DNA of 64,000 bases, from contig JAKFVL010000032.1 in assembly GCA_021732215.1 (NCBI GenBank), positions 1 through 64,000 on the forward strand, written 5' to 3'. Each line of letters opens with the position of its first letter. The stretch's first letter is position 1. The DNA is from Hyphomicrobiales bacterium (GTDB taxonomy: Bacteria; Pseudomonadota; Alphaproteobacteria; Rhizobiales; Xanthobacteraceae). Positions 35,862 through 44,847 of this stretch are shown here, in pieces. The notes beneath the pieces are model-generated. The model was not told where the DNA came from. It saw nothing but the letters and a program-made list of their open reading frames with translations, and searched no databases. The position numbers were made by a program, and so were the translations under genes.

Positions 35862-36167
35862 CTATTCTTCCGGCTCTGTCGTGAACAGCAGCGGATAACC
35901 TTGCGCGCGGCCGGCATCGGTCGCGCGTGTCGCCTTTGTCTCCGCGACATCTTTGGTGAACACCGCAACCACGCAGACGCCGCGCCGGTGCGCCGTGATC
36001 ATCACCTTATGTGCCTGATCTTCGGTCATGCGGAATTCGGCCTTCAGCACCGAGACGACAAACTCGCGCGGCGTGAAATCGTCATTGACGAGGATGACCT
36101 TGTGCAGCCGCGGCCGCTCGACCTTGGTCTTTGGCTTGGTGCGAGGCTTGGCGACAGTCGAGGGCAT
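35862..36167 (-). CDS. clpS: ATP-dependent Clp protease adaptor ClpS
   Basis: 101-residue adaptor that delivers N-degron substrates to ClpAP. LHKVILVNDDFTPREFVVSVL contains the Asp-Asp-x-Thr substrate pocket region, and VMITAHRRGVCVVAVFTKDVAETK the ClpA-binding part. A basic N-terminal tail (about residues 1–20) is typical. clpA is not adjacent, so this may be a second, unlinked paralogue of the kind common in alphaproteobacteria. Confidence 0.93.
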   Translation of the reverse strand: MPSTVAKPRTKPKTKVERPRLHKVILVNDDFTPREFVVSVLKAEFRMTEDQAHKVMITAHRRGVCVVAVFTKDVAETKATRATDAGRAQGYPLLFTTEPEE

Positions 36168-36235
36168 GGCGGCAGCTTCGGACGGGTCTGCGATATTCGC
36201 ATGGCTCGGCCGATCCGTCTACGGGACCCCTGCGT

Positions 36236-36454
36236 CTAGCCGCGAGGGTCTCTTCGCTTCTTCCATGGCGTCAGGATATCGAGCCGCCACATCGCCAGCC
36301 GCTGCGGTGGCCAGTGCGACAATCGCGAGCGTTCCTTTTCGGGCTCCAGCTCTGGCAGCGGGTCACGCATTATCGCCGATGCGCCCGGCCGATGCCAGTT
36401 CTGACGTGTGGCGGCTCCTATCAGATCGACGTAGGTTGGTTTGTCCGCCATCAT
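36236..36454 (-). CDS. small hypothetical protein
   Basis: 72 residues, hydrophilic, beginning MMADKPTYVDLIGAATR, with AAGAGGCGC just before the start. It has several tryptophans and a basic C-terminus. No family recognised and no support from gene context other than fitting the gap between clpS and the zinc-ribbon gene on the minus strand; may be spurious. Confidence 0.45.
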   Translation of the reverse strand: MMADKPTYVDLIGAATRQNWHRPGASAIMRDPLPELEPEKERSRLSHWPPQRLAMWRLDILTPWKKRRDPRG

Positions 36455-36664
36455 GCGCCTCTTGGCCTGACTGGTAACGACCGTCAGGACGCAGCTTGCT
36501 CACAGAAATTTAAAACCCGGACCGCTAAGCAAATTGTCCGGATTTGCTTCGGGTTTGATACAAATATTACAGGTGTCGTCTATTGCAGGCGTCGTCGCGC
36601 TCACGGCAAAAGATGCTAGACAGCGCGGAGCTGCTCGAATCGCAGCGGTCATCGGGGTAGAACC

Positions 36665-36871
36665 ATGGACAAGAAAGCAATGCGCGAGCAGGCCGAGCGT
36701 CTTGTCCGCGAGGCGATGGAGAAAAACACCGTCGTCGTCAAACAGGGCGAGACCCGTATCGAGGCTGTGTGCGGTAAATGCGGCGCGCCCAACCGGGTCA
36801 AGGCTGCGAAGGGAGTGACCCGCGCGGCCTTCACCTGCAAGGAATGCGGTCACAAGCAGGAAACGCTTTAG
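36665..36871 (+). CDS. small zinc-ribbon protein
   Basis: 68 residues: an N-terminal basic/acidic helix (MDKKAMREQAERLVREAMEK) and a zinc ribbon formed by CGKC (about residues 36–39) and CKEC (about 58–61). Such proteins are usually nucleic-acid or protein-binding; the function is unknown. Cytoplasmic. Unlinked to neighbours by operon spacing. Confidence 0.78.
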   Translation: MDKKAMREQAERLVREAMEKNTVVVKQGETRIEAVCGKCGAPNRVKAAKGVTRAAFTCKECGHKQETL

Positions 36872-36930
36872 GATTTGCGACGATACGCGGACGGACGTAA
36901 GACCGGCTGCCGCTCCGTGCCGCTCACGAT

Positions 36931-36962
36931 CTCATGTAAGGACTACCTCATGTAAGGACTAC
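36931..36962 (+). repeat. exact 16-base tandem duplication carrying the ribosome-binding site
   Basis: CTCATGTAAGGACTAC repeated twice head to tail, ending four bases before the DUF1993 start codon. Each unit contains an AAGGA ribosome-binding core. Confidence 0.9.
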
Positions 36963-36966
36963 CAGT

Positions 36967-37488
36967 ATGGCCTTTTCTCTCTATGACGCGAGCGTTGCGA
37001 ATTATCTCCAGATGCTTGGCGGGGTCAGCCACTTTCTGGACAAGAGCCTGAAGCATTTTCAGGACAAGGGCATCGATCCGGAGAGCATCGTCGAGGCGCG
37101 GATCGTGGATGACATGTGGCCGCTGCGCCATCAGATCGTCGCGGTGGCGCATCACTCCCGTGGTGCGATGGAGGGCGCAAGCGCCGGCGAGTTCAAGCCG
37201 CCGGTCTCGGACCCTGCGTTGAACTATGCCGGGCTGCAGGCGCTGGTGAAGAATGCGTCCGATGCGCTGGCAGCGTTGAAACCGGATACCGTCAACGCGC
37301 TGCAGGGTCGCGATGTCATCTTCAGACTCGGCGATCTGTCGATGCCGTTTACGGCGGAGACGTTTCTCATGACGTTCTCGTTGCCGAATTTCTATTTCCA
37401 CGCCACCACGGCCTACGACATCCTTCGTTCGAAAGGCGCGCCGATCGGAAAGCGCGACTTCATGGGCCGGATGCGGATGAAGACCTAG
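36967..37488 (+). CDS. DUF1993 family protein (DinB-like fold)
   Basis: 173-residue protein. MAFSLYDASVANYLQMLGGVSHFLDKSLKHFQDKGIDPESIVEARIVDDMWPLRHQI and the terminal NFYFHATTAYDILRSKGAPIGKRDFMGRM match DUF1993, a helical family in the DinB/YfiT group with possible metal ligands (histidines in RHQIVAVAHH and FYFHATTAYD). Function unknown. The ribosome-binding region is duplicated as a 16-base tandem repeat. Confidence 0.9.
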   Translation: MAFSLYDASVANYLQMLGGVSHFLDKSLKHFQDKGIDPESIVEARIVDDMWPLRHQIVAVAHHSRGAMEGASAGEFKPPVSDPALNYAGLQALVKNASDALAALKPDTVNALQGRDVIFRLGDLSMPFTAETFLMTFSLPNFYFHATTAYDILRSKGAPIGKRDFMGRMRMKT

Positions 37489-37496
37489 AGTTCCGG

Positions 37497-37604
37497 CGTC
37501 ATCCTGAGGTGCGAGCTGCGCACGCAGCGAGCCTCGAAGGATGTATGTTTGCCGGTCCGCCGCCCTTCGAGACATCCGCCTGCGGCGGGCTCCTCAGGGT
37601 GACG
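37497..37604. repeat. CATCCTGAGG-type palindromic repeat pair (family B), copy 1
   Basis: Left unit runs from CGTCATCCTGAGGTGC to GCCTCGAAGGATG. Right unit runs in inverse orientation from CCCTTCGAGACATC to GGCTCCTCAGGGTGACGG, after an 18-base spacer. The same arrangement occurs at 50508–50604. Confidence 0.82.
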
Positions 37605-37607
37605 GAA

Positions 37608-38792
37608 TCAATCCCCCAGCTGGAACGCCTCAAAGCGATCGAGCTCATCCTCGATGAGCTGTTTCATCTCTCTCCGCATGCCGGCATTGCCACGCTTTTG
37701 CGCATCGCCGAGCCAGGTCCATTGCTGCATCAGCAGCTTTCTGTTCTGCCTGTCGGTCTTCAGGTCCAGCGCGGCGACGATGCGATCGCCAACCAGCACG
37801 GGCAGCGCGAAGTAGCCGAGCACCCGTTTCTCCTTCGGTGTGTAGGCCTCGAACTTGTGGCCGTAGCCGAAGAACAGCTCGCTGCGCTTGCGCTGGATCA
37901 CCAGCGGATCGAACGGCGACAGGATATGCACGAGGTCGCTTGCGACCCCGTTTGACGGCTCCAGAGTCTTCGGCCTCGCCCAATGCATATGCTTCGCGCC
38001 GTCGATGGCGACGGCTATCAGTTCGCTCCGGCGCACCTTCGCGTCGATGATGCGTTTGACGTTCGCCTTGCTCGCCGCGTCGAGATGGCAGATCGAATCG
38101 AGGCTGACCGCGCCCTGCGAGCGCAGTGCACGATCGAGCAGATAGGCCGCGACCTCGCTCGCGGTCGCTGCCTTGGGCCGGATGTCCGGCCGCGTGTCCC
38201 AGCCGAAATGGCGATCGATCAGATCGTAGGTCTTGAGCATGCCGTTGCGCTCGCGGACCGCGAGCCGCCCTTCGAAGAACGCAAGCTGCAATGCGCGCTT
38301 TGAGGGCTTGCGGCTGGCCCATTCATGATCCTTCTCGCGCAGCTCATCGTCGTCGATATCGCGGATCGTCAACGGTCCTTGTTTGGCGAGCCGCATCACC
38401 TTGCGCTTGTCGGCCGGTGTCACCGCCGCAAACCAGCGATCGCTTTGACGCCGGTGCAATTTCATGTCGGCCATGAAGAAGCGGAAATCGGCGGATGGCA
38501 CATAGGCCAGCGCGTGGGTCCAGTATTCGAACACGCTCTTGTCGTCGGTTTGCGCGCGGCGCAGATCGAGACGTTTGTAATTGGGAATGCGCGTGAACAG
38601 GATGTGGTGATGGCAGCGTTCGATCACGTTGATGGTGTCGATCTGCACATAGCCGAGATGTGCGACCGCTTTCGCCACGGCACCGGCGTCCTCGCCAAAC
38701 GGCGCGCGCTCGTCCAGCCGCTGCGCGCGAAGCCAGATGCGGCGGGCGGCGTCGAGGGCAAGCGGGTTGGGCTGATGCGATGAGCGCGGCAT
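37608..38792 (-). CDS. AlkZ/YcaQ-like DNA glycosylase (HTH_42 family)
   Basis: 394-residue protein of the winged-helix HTH_42 family that includes E. coli YcaQ and Streptomyces AlkZ, which unhook interstrand cross-links or excise alkylated bases. VAHLGYVQIDTINVIERCHHHILFTRIPNYKR contains the catalytic-type motif Q-x-D (QID, about residue 50), where YcaQ enzymes have QxQ or QxD. FDPLVIQRKRSELFFGYGHKFEAYTPKEKRVLGYFALPVL is the conserved C-terminal block. Activity on a specific lesion is inferred. Confidence 0.86.
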   Translation of the reverse strand: MPRSSHQPNPLALDAARRIWLRAQRLDERAPFGEDAGAVAKAVAHLGYVQIDTINVIERCHHHILFTRIPNYKRLDLRRAQTDDKSVFEYWTHALAYVPSADFRFFMADMKLHRRQSDRWFAAVTPADKRKVMRLAKQGPLTIRDIDDDELREKDHEWASRKPSKRALQLAFFEGRLAVRERNGMLKTYDLIDRHFGWDTRPDIRPKAATASEVAAYLLDRALRSQGAVSLDSICHLDAASKANVKRIIDAKVRRSELIAVAIDGAKHMHWARPKTLEPSNGVASDLVHILSPFDPLVIQRKRSELFFGYGHKFEAYTPKEKRVLGYFALPVLVGDRIVAALDLKTDRQNRKLLMQQWTWLGDAQKRGNAGMRREMKQLIEDELDRFEAFQLGD

Positions 38793-38833
38793 GAGGGAAC
38801 AATAAAGCGATTCGTGCGTGGCTTGCGGCAGCG

Positions 38834-39757
38834 CTAGACGCTGCTGACGATAAACCCCGCACGGGGAAAATGCACCACGATGTCGCGGGCCCGCTCGTCC
38901 TTGCGGCGGATCGCGATATGCTGGGCGGAGAGCGAGACGATCTCGCCGGTGACGGCGACCTTGCCGTAATCGTCCGGCGTCACCGACACCATGTCGCCCG
39001 GCTTGCGCCCGTTCGGATCGTCAGGGTCCGCGATCACCGGAGACAGCGGCGTGGCTTTGGCGGCGAGCTCCAGCGCGTCCTGCGGCGAGATGTCGGTGCG
39101 CGTGCCGTGGCCGACGGCCTTCATGCGCGCGGTCCAGGCCGTCACGCGCGGGAAGCCGCCGAGCATCTCGGTGAAGCCGCCGAGATTGCCCTGCGCGTAC
39201 CAGACGTTCATGTAGGCATTGATATCGGCGAGGCTGAACGCGCCGAGCAGCCAGGGCCGCCCGTCGCCGAGCTGCGTCTCGATCCAGTCCACATGGGCGC
39301 GAAACTGATCCTTCATCTGCGGGATCGCGGCACGCATCGCCGCCACGTCGAATTTGGCGCCACGCAATCGCTCGCGGTCTTCGATGAAATCCTGCGGCAC
39401 CTTGTCGGCCAGCGTGCCGAATACGAGGTTGACGCTGTTCTGGAAAAACGAGCGGTCGCTCCACATCGCCAGCGCCCATGGCACGCCGGCATGGCCGTCG
39501 GGGCACAACGGGGCTTGCGGAAACCGCGCCTCGAGCTCGCGCAGGATGATCTGCGTATCGCAATAGATATCCGCGCCGATCTGCAGCGTTGGCGTCCGCC
39601 GGTAGCCGCCGGTCAGCGGCATCAGATCGGGCCGCGGCATGATGCGGGAGGTGATGACCGACGTCCACGCCAGCTTCTTGTGGCCGAACGCCAGCCGGAT
39701 TTTTTCCGAAAACGGCGAGGCTTCAAAATGATGCAGGATGAGGGGGTGGGGGGTCAT
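38834..39757 (-). CDS. glutathione S-transferase-like protein with extra C-terminal domain
   Basis: 307 residues: N-terminal thioredoxin-like domain (LILHHFEASPFSEKIRLAFG, with the YRRTPTLQIGADIYCDTQIILREL glutathione site) to about residue 80, a helical GST domain to about 215, and an added beta-rich C-terminal domain (about 225–307; GDMVSVTPDDYGKVAVTGEIVSLSAQHIAIRR). The extra domain makes it longer than usual GSTs. Substrate unknown. Its 5' side borders the 3' end of the hsdR gene. Confidence 0.85.
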   Translation of the reverse strand: MTPHPLILHHFEASPFSEKIRLAFGHKKLAWTSVITSRIMPRPDLMPLTGGYRRTPTLQIGADIYCDTQIILRELEARFPQAPLCPDGHAGVPWALAMWSDRSFFQNSVNLVFGTLADKVPQDFIEDRERLRGAKFDVAAMRAAIPQMKDQFRAHVDWIETQLGDGRPWLLGAFSLADINAYMNVWYAQGNLGGFTEMLGGFPRVTAWTARMKAVGHGTRTDISPQDALELAAKATPLSPVIADPDDPNGRKPGDMVSVTPDDYGKVAVTGEIVSLSAQHIAIRRKDERARDIVVHFPRAGFIVSSV

Positions 39758-39784
39758 GGCGGCAAGCGCGAGGTTCTAGCAAGA

Positions 39785-42094
39785 TTAGCCATACAGAAAA
39801 TGCTGAAATCCGACGAAAGTGTTGCGGATGGTCGGGATACTGCCGAGCGTGGCGACCGCATCGTCGATCGTGTGATACTTCAGTTGCAGCAGCGCACCGA
39901 GCTTCCCCTGATCGAGTTCGTGGATGCCCTGGCTTACGTACTGAGCCAACACGAAACTCAGAAAAGTCTGCAGCTTCTCGTCGTAGTTCGCGAGGATCGT
40001 ACTCCTACGCGTTTCAACGCGCTCTGAGCGCGTGATGGGCGGCATCGCAAAGGCAATATAGGCCAGCACATCGTAGACATCGCTATTCTCGGCGTTGATC
40101 ATGCGGCTGATCTCGGCAAGCTGTTCGCCGCCGAATCCCTTCTCGGCCAGTCCCTCCAGCAGCACCTTGCGCGTATCCGGGATGCTCCAGAGCTTGCGCA
40201 GTTCGTTCTCGTCCTTGAAGAAGCGCGGCAGCTCGCCAAACAACTGCTCGATCATCTGATGGGCGGTGATTGGCCTCCCGTCCGGGCTCCAGTAGCTCGT
40301 CGCCATCATGCTTTGAATCAGACGGTCTTTGCCGTCCGCCAGCTTGATCTTGATCTGCTTCGGCCGTTCACCGCGCGGCTCCGGCTCGTATGGCGTGTCG
40401 TCTTCCTCGCACCCCGGCTGCTTCGGTGCCTTGGGCGCGGCTGCAACCGGCTCCATCGGTTCACCATCCCATTCGGGGTCGTTGAAGTGCTCGTAGGCCT
40501 TCACGAAATCATAGATCGTGAAGTAATCCTTGCCGTCGAACAGCCGTGTGCCACGACCGATAATCTGCTTGAACTCGATCATGGTGCCGACGGGCCGCAT
40601 CAGCACAATGTTGCGGACGTTGCGTGCATCGACGCCTGTCGAAAGTTTTTGCGACGTCGTCAGGATGGTGGGAATGATCTTTTCGTTGTCCTGAAACGTG
40701 CGCAGAAATTGATCGCCGAGGGCGCCGTCCTCCGCCGTCACCCGCACGCAATAGTTCGGATCGCTTGACGTCTTCATCTGGTTGATCAGATCGCGCACCA
40801 GTGCGGCGTGCTGTTGTGTTGCGCAGAACACGATCGTCTTCTCGCGCTGATCGATCTGGTCCATGAACAGCTTGATGCGATAGCGCTCTCGCTGCTCGAT
40901 CTCGATGGTGCGGTTGAACTGCGGCTCCTTGTAGCGCTTGCCTTCCTCGACATCGCCCTCGACGACCTTATCGTCGGGCGTAAAGACATAGTCGTCGAGC
41001 GTGGTGGCAATCTGCTTCACCTTGAACGGCGTCAGGAAGCCGTCGTTTATGCCGTCCTTGAGCGAATAGGTGTAAACCGGCTCGCCGAAATAGGCGTAGG
41101 TGTCGACGTTGTCGCGACGCTTCGGCGTCGCGGTCAGGCCGAGTTGCACAGCCGGAGAGAAATAGTCGAGGATGTCGCGCCAGTTGCTTTCGTCGTTGGC
41201 ACCGCCACGGTGGCACTCGTCGATTATGATGAAGTCGAAGAAGTCGGGCGGATAGTCACCGAAATAGGACGACGGCTTGCCGTCTTTCTCGGGGCCGCTC
41301 ATGAAGGTCTGGAAGATGGTGAAGAACACGCTCGCGTTCTTCGGTACGCGGCCTTTCTTCTTGATCTCATCGGGCTTGATGCGCGCCAGCCCGTCTTCGG
41401 GAAATGCCGAGAACGAGTTATAAGCCTGATCGGCCAGTATGTTGCGGTCTGCAAGGAACAGGATGCGCGGCCGCCGCTCTGGCTGGCGTGAGAGATTCCA
41501 GCGGCTTTGGAACAGCGCCCAGGCGATCTGGAAGGCGATAGCGGTCTTGCCGGTGCCAGTCGCCAGTGTCATCAGAGTGCGCTGCTTGCCGGCTGCGATC
41601 GCGGCGAGTGCGTTCTCGATAGCGTTGTGCTGGTAATAGCGCGTCTGCCATGTGCCGCCGCGTTCCTCAAAGGGTACAGCCGCGAACCGCTCGCGCCATT
41701 CGTTCTTGGCCTTGAACACCTCAGCCCAGAGTTCGTCCGGTGTCGGATAGCGCTCGACATAGCCCTCCGCGCCGGTCGCCATGTCGATGCGGTAAATCTT
41801 CCGGCCGTTGGTGGAGAAAGCAAAGCGCGCCTGCAGCTTTTCGGCATAGGCCTTGGCCTGCGCCACGCCCTCGGTTGGCCCCTTGTCCTCGGTCTTGGCC
41901 TCGATCACGGCCAGCTTGTGATTGCGGAGAGTGAGAACGTAGTCGGCGATCTCCGCCTTGCCGCGCCGCCCCGCGCCTTCGATGCGGCCGGGGCATATAG
42001 TCTCGCGCCGAACCCGGCTGTCGGCAACCACGCCCCACCCCGCTTCCCGCAAAGCGGGATCGATCAGCTCGGCGCGGGTCTCGGCCTCGTTCAC
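39785..42094 (-). CDS. hsdR: type I restriction enzyme R subunit
   Basis: 769-residue motor-nuclease subunit. The N-terminal PD-(D/E)xK nuclease has D51 and E65-A-K67 (IADYVLTLRNHKLAVIEAK). The helicase has Walker A G180-T-G-K-T (LATGTGKTAIA), IIIDECHRGG (DEAD-box-like motif II), GLTATPKR (motif III) and QIIGRGTRL (motif VI). With HsdM and HsdS it translocates DNA and cleaves unmethylated targets. hsdR is last in the order hsdM-hsdS-hsdR, and its start overlaps the hsdS stop by four bases (ATGA). Length is short for R subunits but in the EcoEI-like range. Confidence 0.95.
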   Translation of the reverse strand: MNEAETRAELIDPALREAGWGVVADSRVRRETICPGRIEGAGRRGKAEIADYVLTLRNHKLAVIEAKTEDKGPTEGVAQAKAYAEKLQARFAFSTNGRKIYRIDMATGAEGYVERYPTPDELWAEVFKAKNEWRERFAAVPFEERGGTWQTRYYQHNAIENALAAIAAGKQRTLMTLATGTGKTAIAFQIAWALFQSRWNLSRQPERRPRILFLADRNILADQAYNSFSAFPEDGLARIKPDEIKKKGRVPKNASVFFTIFQTFMSGPEKDGKPSSYFGDYPPDFFDFIIIDECHRGGANDESNWRDILDYFSPAVQLGLTATPKRRDNVDTYAYFGEPVYTYSLKDGINDGFLTPFKVKQIATTLDDYVFTPDDKVVEGDVEEGKRYKEPQFNRTIEIEQRERYRIKLFMDQIDQREKTIVFCATQQHAALVRDLINQMKTSSDPNYCVRVTAEDGALGDQFLRTFQDNEKIIPTILTTSQKLSTGVDARNVRNIVLMRPVGTMIEFKQIIGRGTRLFDGKDYFTIYDFVKAYEHFNDPEWDGEPMEPVAAAPKAPKQPGCEEDDTPYEPEPRGERPKQIKIKLADGKDRLIQSMMATSYWSPDGRPITAHQMIEQLFGELPRFFKDENELRKLWSIPDTRKVLLEGLAEKGFGGEQLAEISRMINAENSDVYDVLAYIAFAMPPITRSERVETRRSTILANYDEKLQTFLSFVLAQYVSQGIHELDQGKLGALLQLKYHTIDDAVATLGSIPTIRNTFVGFQHFLYG

Positions 42095-43323
42095 TCAGCC
42101 GCCTCTTCGATCGCTCGTGATGGTGGTGAGGTCAGTTCGCCGGAGAAGGCTCCTTGAAGGATGGATTGCTTCAGCGCAGCCAAATCTGCGAGCCTTCGTT
42201 CGTAGAAAGCGACCAAACGATTTGCGTCGATGGACATCTCATCCAATTTGTTCGCTAGCTGCGCCTGTTCCTCGACACTTGGTGCCTTGAACGAGTATCT
42301 GAATAGATGATCTCGATTGACCTTTGGCATCCCCGCTCGATCGGACCCCGAAATAGCGAACTCGGTAAAGTCTTTACTCATCAGCAGATGAAAAAGGAAA
42401 TTACGATCGAGCTGGCCCACGTTAGGCGACAACGGATAAACGTCGGCACTACAAAGCCCCTGAAAATCTGGTCGACACGCCTTCATGAGGTATGGTCGGA
42501 TTTTGCTGTAAAGCACCATAGTTGAGTCAAAGAGGAATTTGCCAGACTTGAGTCCCTCCTCGCGCGCTGTCTTTATCTCGGACAACTCGCCAGTCTTCGA
42601 GGCCATGTTGCCTGCGCCCAGATGCGGGAGATCGATAAATTGTGGTTCGCGTGGGTCGACCAGCCTTGATGAAATGCCGCACACCTCACCCAAGGTTTTC
42701 GTCGATCCGAAGCTATCATCGGCCAAGATCGAATTCAGATAGCCCTCGAACAGCTCTCGCGCGTTCTCGAGATTTTTTTCGGCGTTGGCGGTCGCGGTTG
42801 CGAGCCCCGCAAAGGCCTCGTCTATTGTGGCGACGATGCGTTGTTGTTCGGGAAGCGGGGGAAGCGGAACTTGCAGCGGCTTAAGGTCGTCAAATCGAAG
42901 GTTGTTAATATTCACGCCGTCGGACAGAGCTCGAATGTGCTCCTTGTACGTGTCAGAAATCATAAAATAGAAAAGGTACTTCGGATTCGCGATCGGCTTG
43001 GCCGTCAACTGTCCCATGAATCCGCCGAAGGCATAGTCATAGTCATCGTCAACCAAAGCCACTTTGCCCAGATGACTCTTGCTCCCGCTTGCCGTGCACA
43101 CGAGCAAGGAACCCCGCTTTAGTTTTTTGGAAGGCGGCACCTCGATCTTGTTGCTGATGTGCCTAAGTTCGGTTAAGTCAAGCCGATTTGTCGCGAGGTC
43201 GATATTGTTGGCTCGCAACACAATATTTGAAGACGATTCGACTTCGTCTCTTTTCGAGTAAGTCAGTCCACGCTGAAATTCGACGATCTCGCCGAGAGGC
43301 TTGGTGATTAACTGCCCGCTCAC
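42091..43323 (-). CDS. hsdS: type I restriction–modification specificity subunit
   Basis: 410-residue DNA-recognition subunit with two target-recognition domains (about residues 5–165 and 205–385). Each is followed by a conserved helical region (LPPLPEQQRIVATIDEAFAGL and SVEEQAQLANKLDEMSIDANRLV). Base composition is visibly more AT-rich than neighbours, as usual for horizontally exchanged specificity genes. It overlaps hsdM and hsdR by four bases on either side (ATGA), so the three are translationally coupled. The recognised sequence cannot be predicted. Confidence 0.95.
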   Translation of the reverse strand: MSGQLITKPLGEIVEFQRGLTYSKRDEVESSSNIVLRANNIDLATNRLDLTELRHISNKIEVPPSKKLKRGSLLVCTASGSKSHLGKVALVDDDYDYAFGGFMGQLTAKPIANPKYLFYFMISDTYKEHIRALSDGVNINNLRFDDLKPLQVPLPPLPEQQRIVATIDEAFAGLATATANAEKNLENARELFEGYLNSILADDSFGSTKTLGEVCGISSRLVDPREPQFIDLPHLGAGNMASKTGELSEIKTAREEGLKSGKFLFDSTMVLYSKIRPYLMKACRPDFQGLCSADVYPLSPNVGQLDRNFLFHLLMSKDFTEFAISGSDRAGMPKVNRDHLFRYSFKAPSVEEQAQLANKLDEMSIDANRLVAFYERRLADLAALKQSILQGAFSGELTSPPSRAIEEAAE

Positions 43324-44774
43324 AACATCGCCTCGATATTCTTGAGGATCGCCGCACTCTCCACATCCAGCGCCGCCATTTCGGCGATGATTTCCTTCGG
43401 ATCGCGCAACTCCGTCTCGTCAGTCTTATTCGGGTTCTTCACCGACAGATCATAGGTCGCCTTGTCGATACTATTCGCATCGACCGTCCATGAATTCACG
43501 CTGGCCCTGAACTTGGCCTGCAACGCGACGAAGTCCTGCAAGTCGTCGTCATTGAGCGGGCTGGTCTTGCCGAGCCTGCGGCCAAGATCGGACCTGTAGA
43601 ACCAGGTTTTTCGAGTCGGCGCCCCCTTTTCGAAAAAGAGCACTACTGTATTGACCGTCGATCCTTGAAAGGAACCGCTCGGGACGTCCAGGACGGTATG
43701 AAGATTGCAGTTTTCCAGTAGCTCTTTGCGCAACGCTATTGATGCGTTGTCGGTATTCGACAGGAACGTATTCTTGATGACCACTGCGGCCCTACCGCCG
43801 GCCTTCAGCGACTTGATGAAATGCTGCAAGAACAGGTACGCGGTCTCGGCTGTCTTGATTGGGAAATTCTGATTGTAAATCTCCGGGCGCTCCTTGCCAC
43901 CGAACGGCGGATTGGCCAGCACCACGTCAAAGCGGTCCTTGTCCTGGATGTCGCTGATGTTCTCGGCAAGCGTGTTGGTGTGGACGATGTTCGGCGCCTC
44001 GATGCCGTGCAGGATCATGTTCATGATGCCGATCACGTAGGCGAGGCTCTTCTTCTCCTTGCCGAAGAAGGTCTTCTCTTGGAGAGTCTTGCGCGCGGCG
44101 GTCGAGTTGGCCTTGGGCAGCAGATATTCGTAGCCTTCGCAGAGGAAGCCGCCCGAGCCGCAGGCACCGTCATAGATGCGCTCGCCGATCTTCGGATTGA
44201 CCACCTTGATCATGGCGCGGATGAGCGGGCGCGGCGTGTAGTATTCGCCGCCGTTGCGCCCGGCATTGCCCATGTTGCGGAGCTTGCCTTCGTACAGCTC
44301 CGACAGCTCGTGCTTTTCCGCCTGCGTGTTGAAGCGGAGCTGATCGATCAGCTCCAGCGCGTCGCGCAGCGAATAACCCGAGCGGAACTTGTTTTCGATC
44401 TCGGAGAAGATTTCGCCGATCTTGTATTCGATCGTGTTGGCGCCCTCGGCGCGGGTGCGGAAGCCTTTCAGGTAGGGAAACAGCTTGTCGTCGACGTATT
44501 TGACGAGGTCGTCGCCGGTCAGCGCTTTGTCGTGATCGAATGAGCCATCTTTTTTCTTCGGCGCAGCCCAGACCGACCAGCGATGCCTGGTGTCGATGAT
44601 GCGGTCGTATTTCTTGCCGGACAGCTCGGCCTTCTGCTCGTTGGCCTTCTCGAGATCATCGAGATACTTGAGAAATAAAATCCAAGACGTCTGCTCGGTG
44701 TAGTCCAGCTCGGTGGCGCAGCCGGCCTCTTTCCATAGGACATCATCGATATTCTTAAAGGTTTGTTCGAACAC
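43320..44774 (-). CDS. hsdM: type I restriction–modification methyltransferase subunit
   Basis: 484 residues starting with GTG at 44774. DGACGSGGFLCEGYEYLL is the SAM-binding motif I, and the catalytic adenine-N6 motif is NPPF in VVLANPPFGGKERPE. An HsdM N-terminal helical domain (MFEQTFKNIDDVLWKEAG…) is present. It methylates the site chosen by HsdS to protect host DNA. The AGGGAG ribosome-binding site lies within a long inverted repeat (44777–44824), suggesting control of expression. Confidence 0.96.
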   Translation of the reverse strand: MFEQTFKNIDDVLWKEAGCATELDYTEQTSWILFLKYLDDLEKANEQKAELSGKKYDRIIDTRHRWSVWAAPKKKDGSFDHDKALTGDDLVKYVDDKLFPYLKGFRTRAEGANTIEYKIGEIFSEIENKFRSGYSLRDALELIDQLRFNTQAEKHELSELYEGKLRNMGNAGRNGGEYYTPRPLIRAMIKVVNPKIGERIYDGACGSGGFLCEGYEYLLPKANSTAARKTLQEKTFFGKEKKSLAYVIGIMNMILHGIEAPNIVHTNTLAENISDIQDKDRFDVVLANPPFGGKERPEIYNQNFPIKTAETAYLFLQHFIKSLKAGGRAAVVIKNTFLSNTDNASIALRKELLENCNLHTVLDVPSGSFQGSTVNTVVLFFEKGAPTRKTWFYRSDLGRRLGKTSPLNDDDLQDFVALQAKFRASVNSWTVDANSIDKATYDLSVKNPNKTDETELRDPKEIIAEMAALDVESAAILKNIEAML

Positions 44775-44776
44775 TG

Positions 44777-44824
44777 TGACGCTCCCTGCTCGCCTTTACT
44801 ACCAGAGCGAGCAGGACAGCGTCA
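44777..44824. promoter_or_regulatory. 48-base inverted repeat immediately upstream of hsdM
   Basis: Inner arms CCTGCTCGC (44785–44793) and GCGAGCAGG (44807–44815), outer arms TGACGCT (44777) and AGCGTCA (44824). Together they give about 16 paired bases around a 13-base centre. It covers the hsdM ribosome-binding site, so it could be an operator or an mRNA hairpin. Confidence 0.65.
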
Positions 44825-44847
44825 AAGGAACGCTTGGAGAGTGGCGT

